This document shows, in pieces, positions 31,677 through 39,825 of a stretch of DNA of 64,000 nucleotides. Source of the stretch: an uncultured Bacteroidales bacterium (GTDB lineage: Bacteria; Bacteroidota; Bacteroidia; Bacteroidales; UBA932); NCBI GenBank assembly GCA_905235085.1, contig CAJOKD010000019.1, forward strand, positions 23,219 through 87,218, in the 5' to 3' direction. The translations under genes and the position numbers were made by a program. The notes beneath the pieces were generated by a model. The model saw only the letters and a program-made list of their open reading frames with translations, had not been told where the DNA came from and did no database searches. How positions within the stretch are numbered: the stretch's first letter is position 1; each line of letters begins with the position of its first letter.

Positions 31677-32609
31677 ATGCGTAGGTTCCTGGTATTCGTA
31701 ATCATCCTTGTACCGCTGTTCTTCCAAGTAGCGGCATTTGGTCAAGATTCCAAGATGGATCTTGCACTGGACCACTATGAGACCATAATCGACAGGTGCA
31801 TCCTGATGCGTGACAGGGCGCAGCGCGGAGAGAAGATCGAGGCGGATGAACTCAAGTCGTTGCTGGAACAGGTATCCAGCCTCAGGACTACACTTCAGAA
31901 TAGTTCAAAAGGAATGACTGCCCGCCAGAGGGAACGATTCGAAAAGATAAAGAGGCGCTACACTGTGGCTTTCCAGCCTGGGAAGGTTGTGTCCCGGTCT
32001 GTTGTTCGGCTGCCAAAGGTGGATTGGGTGCCAAGGGTGGAGGAGATCCTTCGCTTCGCTCAGGATGACAGGTTGGATGCCAGTTGTCATCCTGAGGGAG
32101 CGCAGCGACCGAAGGATCTTCGCTTCGCTCAGGATGAGGCTCCGTGGCGGATAGGGGTGATGGCTATCGGTGGCTGGCAACCTTCCACCCTGAGTTACGG
32201 CGCGATGGCCACAGTGACCCACAACAGGTTGGGATTCTACATCAAGGGGCGATCCAACTTCACGAAGGATATCCATGAGTCAATCTGTTCCAGCGACGGG
32301 ACTTCGGAAGGGACGATCATCTGGAGCACCGGCCGGGAAAAGCATCCCGCGTGGAATCTTGGAGCCGGAGTGATATTCAAGATTGCCGGGCCTCTCGGCA
32401 TATACGCAGGAAGCGGCTACGGAAACAGGACAACTCTATGGGAAGAAGCCTCAGGGAGTTGGGCGAAGGTGGAAGAGTATTCATTCAAAGGTGCCTGTGC
32501 CGATGCCGGTATAGTCCTGGACATCAGCAATTTCACCGCTTCTCTCGGAATAAGTTCCATCACATTCAGGAACCCTTCCTTGGAAATGGGAGTCGGACTG
32601 CGATTCTGA
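31677..32609 (+). CDS. Secreted protein with C-terminal membrane-barrel-like domain, interrupted by a REP-like repeat
   Basis: 310 residues from the ATG at 31677, which begins a signal peptide MRRFLVFVIILVPLFFQVAA. A helical region (about 25-90) resembling a coiled coil is followed by about 35 residues encoded by an inserted repeat (LRFAQDD, CHPEGAQRPKDL, LRFAQDE). The C-terminal part is glycine- and aromatic-rich with beta-strand alternation and ends in GLRF, as in small outer-membrane beta proteins. The insertion keeps the frame. Function unknown. It is adjacent to and divergent from the membrane kinase. Confidence 0.65.
   Translation: MRRFLVFVIILVPLFFQVAAFGQDSKMDLALDHYETIIDRCILMRDRAQRGEKIEADELKSLLEQVSSLRTTLQNSSKGMTARQRERFEKIKRRYTVAFQPGKVVSRSVVRLPKVDWVPRVEEILRFAQDDRLDASCHPEGAQRPKDLRFAQDEAPWRIGVMAIGGWQPSTLSYGAMATVTHNRLGFYIKGRSNFTKDIHESICSSDGTSEGTIIWSTGREKHPAWNLGAGVIFKIAGPLGIYAGSGYGNRTTLWEEASGSWAKVEEYSFKGACADAGIVLDISNFTASLGISSITFRNPSLEMGVGLRF
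32045..32137. repeat. REP-like palindromic repeat inside a coding sequence
   Basis: Three related units are visible. ATCCTTCGCTTCGCTCAGGA plus ATGACA lies at 32046-32070. An inverted, longer copy at 32086-32119 starts TGTCATCCTGAGGGAGCGCA. A third, in the first orientation, is GATCTTCGCTTCGCTCAGGA plus TGA at 32115-32137. This family of dispersed GC-rich palindromes, which translates as LRFAQDD/CHPEGAQRPKDL, is common between genes in Bacteroidota and other phyla. Here it lies in frame within a gene. Confidence 0.75.
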
Positions 32610-32631
32610 TCCGCAGTCCCAGCTGCACATT

Positions 32632-33210
32632 CTACTTGATTATATCCAGTACGTTGAGGCCCTCAGCTTTGGCCGCGACGTAGGGCGGAGTGCTTGTACC
32701 ATCCGCCCGGAGTACGGAAGAGATGAAAAGCGGGACGCCCAGGATGAATTCGGAGGACTCGAATCTGTCGCCCTTGTGAAGCTTGGAGTTTTCTGAAGAA
32801 AGCACCTCGAAGGAAGTCCCTCCCAGGAACTTGATCTTCACCACCCTGTTCGGTGCCCAACCCAAGATTACTTCCTCTCCGACATTCAGCGAAGAAGCCT
32901 CAACCGTCTTGCTGGTGAAGAACGTGGACACGACCGCTCCGGAATCCACCAATGCTTTCCGGAAAGCCTTGAAGTCGTGATAACCCAGATAACGGGACAA
33001 CGTGTCAAGTGTAGATATCCTGGGGCAGGATGAATATGACACATAGCCCCAGAGCCTCTTGAGGGTGGATGCTGAGATCAACTCTCCTATCTCGCGTTCA
33101 ACCACGAATGAGAGAAGTTCAAAGTCGGTCGTCGTGGACAGACGGTGGCCGAACTTTTCCTCCACCTGGCGGAGCAGTTCGGCGAGTTCCGGTATGAAAG
33201 GTGTTCCCAT
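32632..33210 (-). CDS. Putative DNA-binding protein, Bacteroidota-specific
   Basis: 192 residues. The N-terminal half contains helices like a helix-turn-helix, REIGELISASTLKRLWGYV then STLDTLSRYLGYHDFKAFRK, a pattern seen in many Bacteroidota hypothetical proteins. The C-terminal half is beta-rich (VGEEVILGWAPNRVVKIKFL). No enzyme motif is visible. Its promoter shares a 21-bp motif with the SPFH cassette, so both may answer to the same regulator or this protein could itself be that regulator. The latter is speculation. Confidence 0.55.
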   Translation of the reverse strand: MGTPFIPELAELLRQVEEKFGHRLSTTTDFELLSFVVEREIGELISASTLKRLWGYVSYSSCPRISTLDTLSRYLGYHDFKAFRKALVDSGAVVSTFFTSKTVEASSLNVGEEVILGWAPNRVVKIKFLGGTSFEVLSSENSKLHKGDRFESSEFILGVPLFISSVLRADGTSTPPYVAAKAEGLNVLDIIK

Positions 33211-33217
33211 GATGTTG

Positions 33218-33267
33218 CAATATTACGGAATATCACCCGGTCCTGTCAAGTCCACAATGGTTCAAAT
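33218..33267 (-). promoter_or_regulatory. Promoter of the gene at 33210 with shared upstream motif
   Basis: Minus strand TAATATTG (33225-33218) is one mismatch from TAnnTTTG and lies 8 bp before the ATG. TTGA (33249-33246) is 20 bp upstream. The adjoining ATTTGAACCATTGTGGAC (33267-33250) repeats the motif seen at 29134-29151. Confidence 0.45.
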
Positions 33268-33273
33268 TCAATT

Positions 33274-35103
33274 TCAGTCCTGCTTGACCACGATCCTGGT
33301 CCCGCTCGGAATGCACTTGTCGCTCCGGTTCTCAGTGACGTAAGGGATGACTTGACCAGGAGCGACATACAATACATCCAGAAGATTCTTTCCGGAGGAA
33401 TCGTTCATCGGCGAGCACCAGAGGCCATTGGAATTAGGATCCACAGTATTCTTTTTCCCGACTTGCGGGTTGTGTGACAGGTCTAATGTACGGATTTGGT
33501 TCTCCCAGCAACGTATCCACGTGAGTTTCGTGTTATTCGTCAAGTCCAAAGTGGTTAATCCGCAATTCCAACAAGCGAGTTCTTCAAGTTCCTTATTAGT
33601 TGACAGGTCGATGGTTCCCAACTGGTTGCCGTCTATGCTCAGGACTCTCAGAGCCGGATTATGACTGACATCAAGGGATGTAAGACCTGAGTTGGCACAC
33701 TCCAAGACACTAAGTGACGGCAATGAAGATACATCCAAGCTACCCAGCGGATTACCCCAACACTTGAGAGTCTCCACACTGTTTGGCACCGAAAGAGAGG
33801 TAATCAGATTATCCCAGATATGTACTGTTTTCAAATTAGTACAAGAAGTTAGGTCAACGTCTGTAATTGCGTTGGAATCAGCATAGAGCAACCGCAATTT
33901 AGGATTGTTGGAAAGGACCAGCCTGCCAAATATGCTATTTGAACCAATACTTAACACTTCAAGATTCTTCAAGGAACTCACATCCACCGAAGTTATTCCG
34001 CAATAAGGGTAATGCAATTCTATCAATCCGGGATTGGCCGACAGATCTGAAATGGACAGAGCGGCTTGACTCACAATCAAATATTTGAGATAATGATTTG
34101 AAGATACATCTACATTGAGACAAGGCCCTATTACCTGTCCCAGATCATCGACTGGATATTCGAAGGTCAATCTAGCGAGCCTCTGCATCTTTGACAAATC
34201 AGGCACATATGGATTCGTGCAACGTCCCAACGATAATTCTTGTAGATAATAATTCTTGGACACATCAGGATAATCCATCATCGTGCCGTCCAGATTCAAT
34301 ATCTTCAAATCCGGGTTTCGGGATAAGTCAATGGTCTTTTGGTGCACCCCCAAGGCCGCATTATTATATAGCCAGAGATCCTGCAACCTCTTATTCTTGC
34401 TTACATCGATACTCCTAAGGGTTCCGATAGGGCCATGCCAATGATCTCCTTCTTTACGGAACAAAGGTGACTCAGTATACTTATATGGAGAGCTATAAGC
34501 CTCATTGCTAGTATTATTCGAATCATACCAATCCCCCGGGCAGTCGATATGGATCAGATTGGGCATATACTCTATGCCTTGAAGAGATTGGACGTTGTAT
34601 CTGTTGGTTACAATATGTATCAAATTAATACGTTCCGCCTCATCAAGACTGATTTCTCCATCACCATCGGAATCGTAATTCTCAACCAGATAAGCCTTGA
34701 AACAAGGATCCTCTATCGGTATAGCTTTCGGGTTAAATGGCCTCTCAGGAACTGTAAATGATTCATTCTCAGACTTGATGACACTATTGCCGGCCGTCGC
34801 GAAAGCATGCCACTGGTAGGTCTTGCCATATTCAAGACCCTTGGCTACGGCTTTGAATGAATCTCCTGAAGGGAGAGCGAGCAGGACGCTTTCCTGCTCT
34901 CCCGGGATTCCATACGCGAATCCTACCTTTTCTGCCCGCGTAGATGAAAGGACGCAGGTGAAACTGACTGAATCTCCGGATACGACAGCCTCGGATGAGA
35001 CTATACTTGGAGCCACATAGTCTTTGCTGCCGGTTTCCTTCAGGGAACAGGAAGCTGCGGTTAAGGTCAGGGCAGTCAGAAGGATATTCAGGAATCTTCT
35101 CAC
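33274..35103 (-). CDS. Leucine-rich-repeat surface lipoprotein
   Basis: 609 residues. A lipobox ends in TAASC (Cys19). An Ig/fibronectin-like domain follows (about 30-115), then an EF-hand-like loop DSDGDGEISLDEAERI (about 145-160) that could bind calcium. About 15 irregular leucine-rich repeats of the form LxxLxLSxNPxL fill the rest (about 170-580). LRR lipoproteins of this type are displayed on the cell surface in Bacteroidales and may bind host or bacterial proteins. The gene stands alone. Confidence 0.85.
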   Translation of the reverse strand: MRRFLNILLTALTLTAASCSLKETGSKDYVAPSIVSSEAVVSGDSVSFTCVLSSTRAEKVGFAYGIPGEQESVLLALPSGDSFKAVAKGLEYGKTYQWHAFATAGNSVIKSENESFTVPERPFNPKAIPIEDPCFKAYLVENYDSDGDGEISLDEAERINLIHIVTNRYNVQSLQGIEYMPNLIHIDCPGDWYDSNNTSNEAYSSPYKYTESPLFRKEGDHWHGPIGTLRSIDVSKNKRLQDLWLYNNAALGVHQKTIDLSRNPDLKILNLDGTMMDYPDVSKNYYLQELSLGRCTNPYVPDLSKMQRLARLTFEYPVDDLGQVIGPCLNVDVSSNHYLKYLIVSQAALSISDLSANPGLIELHYPYCGITSVDVSSLKNLEVLSIGSNSIFGRLVLSNNPKLRLLYADSNAITDVDLTSCTNLKTVHIWDNLITSLSVPNSVETLKCWGNPLGSLDVSSLPSLSVLECANSGLTSLDVSHNPALRVLSIDGNQLGTIDLSTNKELEELACWNCGLTTLDLTNNTKLTWIRCWENQIRTLDLSHNPQVGKKNTVDPNSNGLWCSPMNDSSGKNLLDVLYVAPGQVIPYVTENRSDKCIPSGTRIVVKQD

Positions 35104-35171
35104 AACTGCCCAAATATACGAATAATTCTAACAAATTCAGGCTGCCAGTTTCCTGACAGCCTGATTGTTTT

Positions 35172-35247
35172 TGGTCGGGATGATCCGACTCGAACGGACG
35201 ACCCCTACGTCCCGAACGTAGTGCGCTACCAACTGCGCTACATCCCG
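35172..35247 (-). tRNA. tRNA-Pro (anticodon CGG)
   Basis: The minus strand folds into a full cloverleaf: acceptor CGGGATG pairing CATCCCG, D-arm GCGC/GCGC with AGTTGGTA, anticodon stem CTACG/CGTAG around loop TTCGGGA, and T-arm GTCCG-TTCGAGT-CGGAT. The discriminator is A and a CCA is encoded. The anticodon CGG reads CCG. Confidence 0.95.
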
Positions 35248-35278
35248 ATGCCGGTCCTGCCGGACTTAGCTTGAAAAA

Positions 35279-35297
35279 GCAGCCTTCGGGAGACTGC
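35279..35297 (-). terminator. Intrinsic terminator after rpsT
   Basis: Minus strand stem GCAGTCT-CCCGA-AGGCTGC (seven pairs, one G-T) is followed by TTTTT (35278-35274). It lies 10 bp after the rpsT stop and before tRNA-Pro. Confidence 0.6.
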
Positions 35298-35307
35298 CTT
35301 CGCTTTC

Positions 35308-35562
35308 TTAATCGAGTTTGTTGATGTAAACTGCGATACCGCTCTTGAGGTTGGAAGCCTTGTTCTTGTGGATGACTCCGATCTTGGCGAGCTTGTCGAT
35401 CATTGCATAGACCTTCGGTGCTCCCTCTTCAGCCTCTTTCTTGTCGGTTGTGTTCCTAATCGCGCGAATCGCGTTTCGCGTCGATTTTGCATAATACTTA
35501 TTATGCAATCTATGCCTTTCGCTCTGGCGAATGGCCTTCTTTGTAGATGCGTGATTTGCCAT
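35308..35562 (-). CDS. rpsT: 30S ribosomal protein S20
   Basis: 84 residues, the usual S20 length: [18 protein letters not shown] then a long basic three-helix protein ending in [11 protein letters not shown]. It binds 16S rRNA early in 30S assembly. It lies between tRNA-Glu and tRNA-Pro with a terminator downstream. Confidence 0.97.
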   Translation of the reverse strand: MANHASTKKAIRQSERHRLHNKYYAKSTRNAIRAIRNTTDKKEAEEGAPKVYAMIDKLAKIGVIHKNKASNLKSGIAVYINKLD

Positions 35563-35582
35563 CGTTGTTATTTTTTAATATT

Positions 35583-35657
35583 TGGTAGTGGGTAGGAGAA
35601 TCGAACTCCTATTGCGGGAATGAAAATCCCGAGTACTAACCGTTATACGAACCCACC
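35583..35657 (-). tRNA. tRNA-Glu (anticodon TTC)
   Basis: Minus strand cloverleaf: acceptor GGTGGGT with ACCCACT, anticodon stem CGGGA/TCCCG around loop TTTTCAT, and T-arm GGAGT-TCGATTC-TCC-type. The discriminator is A followed by an encoded CCA. Anticodon TTC. Confidence 0.95.
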
Positions 35658-35739
35658 AGAAGTGACCCAAGTAGGCGTTACGCCAAATTGGGATGCAAAT
35701 ATATGGATTATTTTCGAGCCTGCAAAATAATTTTGCTCC

Positions 35740-36759
35740 TTATTCTGCTTTATTTTCCTTCGATTCTGCCGGTTTGTTCCATTCGAAGGAATACAGGAGC
35801 GATTCAACCTGCCTCATGTACTGGCGCTTGTCATATTTAGGGGCATAGACCCAGGCATCCAGGACGATGATTTCCTTGCCATCGGGACTGTAGAACGAAT
35901 GGGAGACGAAAGGTCCGCCCATGAAGTCGTTGTACACTTCCCAAAGTCCCCTGGTCTCGGCGAAATCACGGTCGTGGTACTTGAGGAAGCGGACTCCCGG
36001 CTTCACGGCCTCGCTGGTGATCATGTAGGTGTTGTCAAACATTCCCGGCACATTGGCTTTGAGGAACTCGTTGCGCCTGGCGATGATGGTCTCGTCAGCG
36101 AACGGCTCCGGATCGGTTGCCGGGTACTTGTAGATAAATACTCCCTGGTTGGTGTACTGTTTCTCGTCAGCGATCCAGATGAAGTCGGAGGTAGCTTTCC
36201 TGAGGTTGTAACCTACCGGGAAATGCACCTTGCCGCCGATCATCTTGCTGACCACCTCCGCCAGGTTGCCTTCCTCGTAGAGAAGGGTGTTGGCAATCAC
36301 CCTGTTCCTCTCGGCCTGCTCAATGGCCCCGGCGAGGTTCTCTCCATTGCGGTTGAGGACTGCGAGGGCGGAATCGGCACTGGCAGCGTTAAGCTGGATG
36401 ACGCACTGGGGATGAGCCCAGACATCCGTCCTGTAGACCACGCCCTGCTTCGCCACCGTAGTGTCGATGTTGAATATGACGATGTTCCTATGATACTTGA
36501 ACATATCAGTGAATGCACCAGGAGTCAGGTTGACGAGTGAATAGAGAGGTTCGCGCTGAGGAAGGTATTCACAGTCCCTCGCGAGGAGTTCACGTACACC
36601 GTTTCCCAGGTTCCCGTCCCAATAGTCCTTGTCAATCACCACTATGACTTCACCGGCCTTGCCGCTGACATTCGGAAGCAGCACCTTTCCGTTGCTCTTG
36701 CAGGAGACTGCTGCGGCTACCATCAGGGCTATAGCCAAAATCTTGGTCAGTATTCTCAT
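35740..36759 (-). CDS. DUF4837 family lipoprotein
   Basis: 339 residues with a lipoprotein signal ending VAAAVSC (Cys20). The mature part matches DUF4837 (GEVIVVIDKDYWDGNLGNG, HRNIVIFNIDTT, YDKRQYMRQVESLLYSFEW). The family is restricted to Bacteroidota and has no assigned function; it is probably periplasmic or outer-membrane. A promoter element lies 23 bp before its start. Confidence 0.88.
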   Translation of the reverse strand: MRILTKILAIALMVAAAVSCKSNGKVLLPNVSGKAGEVIVVIDKDYWDGNLGNGVRELLARDCEYLPQREPLYSLVNLTPGAFTDMFKYHRNIVIFNIDTTVAKQGVVYRTDVWAHPQCVIQLNAASADSALAVLNRNGENLAGAIEQAERNRVIANTLLYEEGNLAEVVSKMIGGKVHFPVGYNLRKATSDFIWIADEKQYTNQGVFIYKYPATDPEPFADETIIARRNEFLKANVPGMFDNTYMITSEAVKPGVRFLKYHDRDFAETRGLWEVYNDFMGGPFVSHSFYSPDGKEIIVLDAWVYAPKYDKRQYMRQVESLLYSFEWNKPAESKENKAE

Positions 36760-36781
36760 TTCTTTCTGGTTTTACTTTTTA

Positions 36782-36789
36782 CAAATATA
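36782..36789 (-). promoter_or_regulatory. -7 promoter element for the DUF4837 gene
   Basis: Minus strand TATATTTG matches TAnnTTTG exactly, 23 bp before the ATG at 36759. Confidence 0.5.
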
Positions 36790-36819
36790 CTGCACTTCAG
36801 CTTCCAAACCAAATAAAAA

Positions 36820-36846
36820 CTCTGCCGGATTCTCTCGCCGGCAGAG
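36820..36846 (-). terminator. Intrinsic terminator after nrdG
   Basis: Minus strand CTCTGCCGG and CCGGCAGAG form a perfect 9-bp stem with a 9-base loop, followed by TTTTTATTT. It lies 31 bp past the nrdG stop. Confidence 0.85.
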
Positions 36847-36876
36847 CCAAGTCACTGATTTCCAATAGGGTCTGGA

Positions 36877-37380
36877 TTATTCTTCTCTCAAGGGGTCTAT
36901 TCCCTTATGCCAGAAGCGCGAAGTAAGGTCCGTCAGGCGGTAGTCTGGCTTGCAGGACGTGTCGTGCGTAACCTTGTAGAGGCGCTGGTTGGTCGTACGG
37001 GAATCCAAAGGGCCGAAGTGCTCCATATAGGGGCCGATCTTGACATAGTCGAAGGTGAGATAGAGGTCCTTCTCCACATCCTTCCTTCCTGAATACAAAG
37101 CCACTTCCAGCCCGAGGGTACGGACGTGGTCGGCAAGGCGTATCAAGGTCTGCTGATCGTTCCCCTCCCCCAGGAAAAGGAAGCAGTTGACCCCGAAGTT
37201 CTCCTTGACCAGACGGTCGATGACCTCTTCAGTAAGCTCCTCTCCGACATCCTCTTTCAGGAAAGGAGAATGGCATCCAACGCAATTACCTTGGCAGTTG
37301 CTTATGTCAACCGCCAAGGTAACTCTGTCGGGGATCTCTTCGATGACCACCGAGGTCATCTCCGGGACGTACTTGATCAT
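36877..37380 (-). CDS. nrdG: Anaerobic ribonucleotide reductase activating protein
   Basis: A radical SAM activase that installs the glycyl radical on NrdD. 167 residues with SNCQGNCVGCH carrying the cluster ligands Cys29, Cys33 and Cys36, and FLGEGND matching the SAM-binding region. It overlaps nrdD by 4 bp, so activase and reductase are translated together. Expected to work only without oxygen. Confidence 0.95.
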   Translation of the reverse strand: MIKYVPEMTSVVIEEIPDRVTLAVDISNCQGNCVGCHSPFLKEDVGEELTEEVIDRLVKENFGVNCFLFLGEGNDQQTLIRLADHVRTLGLEVALYSGRKDVEKDLYLTFDYVKIGPYMEHFGPLDSRTTNQRLYKVTHDTSCKPDYRLTDLTSRFWHKGIDPLREE

Positions 37381-39632
37381 ACTTCAGTCTTCACATCCTG
37401 CTGCACAGGAACAGTAGCTTTCACGCTCTGCTGCCTTGCACCTTCGTGGATGTAGAAACGATGCTCTGCCTCGATCTGGCGCATCTCGCTGAACGAAGAT
37501 ACTCTCTTGAGGTAGCCTATGACCCTGGTGAGGTAGTCGAGGTTGTGGCTTCCGCACTTAGGGCATACTTCAAGCGTGTCCTTGCTGATGTATCCGCAGT
37601 CGTTGCAAACGGTGTTGCGGCAGTTGAAGGTGAAGTAGTTGGTGCCGTAGTGGGCTGCCGTCTTCAGAAGCTGCCTGTACTGGTCCTTGGAAAGATGCTC
37701 GGCCACATTCATATGAAGGGCTGAGCCGCCGTCCAGATGCTTGACATATTCGTTGCCGTGAAGCTTGAACTTGTCGATCATCGAGAGGCTGTCATCCTCA
37801 GGGTTGTAGAAGTAGGAACTGTACATATTGTGCTTCGGAGATACGTAGAAGCCATCCTTCTGGTCCCACTTGTAGTTCTTTCCGGAAAGGTTCTCGCCCG
37901 GAACGAACTCGGTGTTGAACATAGCCTCCGGAGTCCTGTCCTTCCTGTTGCACCTGTTGATGGTCTCGAGGATGGTGTCCACGAACTCATTGTACTCAGG
38001 ATTTGGACTGATCGTAAGCCCGAGGAACTCGGCTGCATCCGTCAGACCGTTGACACCCACGGTGAGATACTGTCTCCTCATATCGATGAAGCCGGCTGCA
38101 TAGACATCCAGCATCCTCGCTGCGAGGAAGTCCTTGATGATCTCGTTGAAGGCGTTCTGGTACTTGTGTACCCTCTCGGTCTCCTCCGTGACGGCACGTA
38201 CGATGTAGTCGTAGAGCTGGTTCTTGTCGTAGTCTCCCCTTGTCAGAGCCTTGCCGCCATCGAGCATAATCCCCTTCTTCTCGAGGAAGTAGCGGCGGGC
38301 GGCAAGCTGGATGAGACGGTTTAGGTTGATAGTCATCACTGACTTGGAACCCGTTGAAACCGAAGCAGTTCCCATCGAATACTGATGGGTGGTGTGGTTG
38401 TGCGACTCATCGGACTTGTCCAGATCGATCAGGGAGTTGCGCAGGCGGCAGCAGCTGGCGAGGCTGTCAGGGCTGTCGGAGAGGTAGCAGAAGAAGCTGT
38501 GCCCCTTGGACCACATCTCAGCCGTGAAGTCCGCATAGGAAGGATCGGCGAAGTCGTCCTTTCCGTCGGTCAGGAGAGCCATAGTCTCGACCGGGAAAGT
38601 GAGGATGTAGCGGTTCCTTTCCTCGTTGAACCAGTTCATAAAGTGCTTCTGGAGCCAGGACAGTGTCTCCCACTTCGGCGCGCTGCCGTCAGGGAACCTG
38701 AAGTCTCCGAATACGCCGCGGAAGTACGGCTCGTCGAAGTAGCTGATGTTCCAGAACACTGTCTGGTAGCCACGGTTGCCGGCAGGCATATTCATCGAGT
38801 GGACTACCTGCTGGAAGTAGTTGTCGATGACCTTGACAAGTGTCCTCTTCTTGACGTTCATCTCGACGACATCCTCGAGGTGGTCAAGGTAGTCGTCCCC
38901 ATAGTCCTTCCTGATGAAATAGTCGAGATACATCAGGAACTCCGGAGTAGCGACCGCTCCCATGAACTGGGAGGAGATCGAATACACCAGGTTGATGAAC
39001 TCGCCGCAGAAGGACTTCAGATCCGTAGGTGCCACGGAAACGCCTCCGAGATTCCTCAGTCCATCAATCAGGAAGGGGTACATTGTGATTGCAACGCAGT
39101 ACGGATACCCCGGTGTGCCGCTCTCATCGTGCTTGTAAAGGACGTGGCTCTCGAGGTCCTTGATGTACTGGCTGGCAAGGTTGCGTCCATACAAGGCCTT
39201 GATCTTGTCCTTCATAATGTAGCGGTTCTGCTTGATGTTGTTCTCCTTGTAGAGTTCCTGCCCGAGGGTGACGATATTCTTCCTCGTCACGTTGGCATTC
39301 GCGTCGAACTTGGAGCCCGTCGCAGCATTTGAAGCGGCGATGTAGTCCTTGATGAAGTCTCTCTTCTTCCTCAAGTCCAGACCGGCATCGAACTTCTCGA
39401 TGTAGGCGATAGCGACCTTCTTGTTGATGGACATCAAACTTTCCTCGACCTGACGTCTAATTTCACGGCTTGTGATCTTGTCATAAATGTAGAGGTTTTC
39501 CGCTATGGAAACCACAACGGCCTCTTGACACTCTTCGCCGGCCGTTTTGTAGGCCTCGCGAATACCATTCATTAGTTTGACCTTGTCGTACTCTTCGTAC
39601 GAGCCATTGGTCTTGCGTACAGTTACATCCAT
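37377..39632 (-). CDS. nrdD: Anaerobic ribonucleoside-triphosphate reductase
   Basis: Class III reductase making dNTPs under anaerobic conditions. 751 residues: an N-terminal ATP-cone (about 1-95), the glycyl radical enzyme barrel with the thiyl-radical region (SPDSLASCCRLRN), and a C-terminal zinc site CNDCG then CPKCG, followed by the radical Gly in RVIGYLKR. Preceded by a 190-bp leader with its own promoter and hairpin. Confidence 0.96.
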   Translation of the reverse strand: MDVTVRKTNGSYEEYDKVKLMNGIREAYKTAGEECQEAVVVSIAENLYIYDKITSREIRRQVEESLMSINKKVAIAYIEKFDAGLDLRKKRDFIKDYIAASNAATGSKFDANANVTRKNIVTLGQELYKENNIKQNRYIMKDKIKALYGRNLASQYIKDLESHVLYKHDESGTPGYPYCVAITMYPFLIDGLRNLGGVSVAPTDLKSFCGEFINLVYSISSQFMGAVATPEFLMYLDYFIRKDYGDDYLDHLEDVVEMNVKKRTLVKVIDNYFQQVVHSMNMPAGNRGYQTVFWNISYFDEPYFRGVFGDFRFPDGSAPKWETLSWLQKHFMNWFNEERNRYILTFPVETMALLTDGKDDFADPSYADFTAEMWSKGHSFFCYLSDSPDSLASCCRLRNSLIDLDKSDESHNHTTHQYSMGTASVSTGSKSVMTINLNRLIQLAARRYFLEKKGIMLDGGKALTRGDYDKNQLYDYIVRAVTEETERVHKYQNAFNEIIKDFLAARMLDVYAAGFIDMRRQYLTVGVNGLTDAAEFLGLTISPNPEYNEFVDTILETINRCNRKDRTPEAMFNTEFVPGENLSGKNYKWDQKDGFYVSPKHNMYSSYFYNPEDDSLSMIDKFKLHGNEYVKHLDGGSALHMNVAEHLSKDQYRQLLKTAAHYGTNYFTFNCRNTVCNDCGYISKDTLEVCPKCGSHNLDYLTRVIGYLKRVSSFSEMRQIEAEHRFYIHEGARQQSVKATVPVQQDVKTEV

Positions 39633-39691
39633 TATATATATAAAGTCGAATTTGAATAATCCAGTTACCAGTCAAGTCAGGTGGTTAAAAG

Positions 39692-39737
39692 TGGTTCGGA
39701 CCGTCCGTGCAGCCCGAACCAACTGTCAACAAAGATA
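39692..39737 (-). promoter_or_regulatory. nrdDG promoter element and leader hairpin
   Basis: Minus strand TATCTTTG (39737-39730) matches the -7 consensus about 100 bp before nrdD. Directly downstream in the leader, TGGTTCGG and CCGAACCA (39721-39714 and 39699-39692) form a perfect 8-bp stem. The hairpin has no T-run, so it is more likely regulatory or stabilising than a terminator. Confidence 0.45.
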
Positions 39738-39825
39738 GCAGATTAATCGCCGTCTAGGAATAAATAATTTATAAAGTTATTAACAACTCCGTAACGTTAT
39801 TGTTAATTTGCTATCTATCAATTAA

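Noticed and set aside
33543..33565. Another copy of the 29130/33246 motif (CAAGTCCAAAGTGGTT)
   Set aside because: It lies within the leucine-rich repeats of the lipoprotein, where it encodes LDLTN; the likeness comes from repeated codons.
33700..34700. Tandem DNA repeat array
   Set aside because: The periodicity is at protein level (leucine-rich repeats); the DNA units are too diverged for a repeat array.
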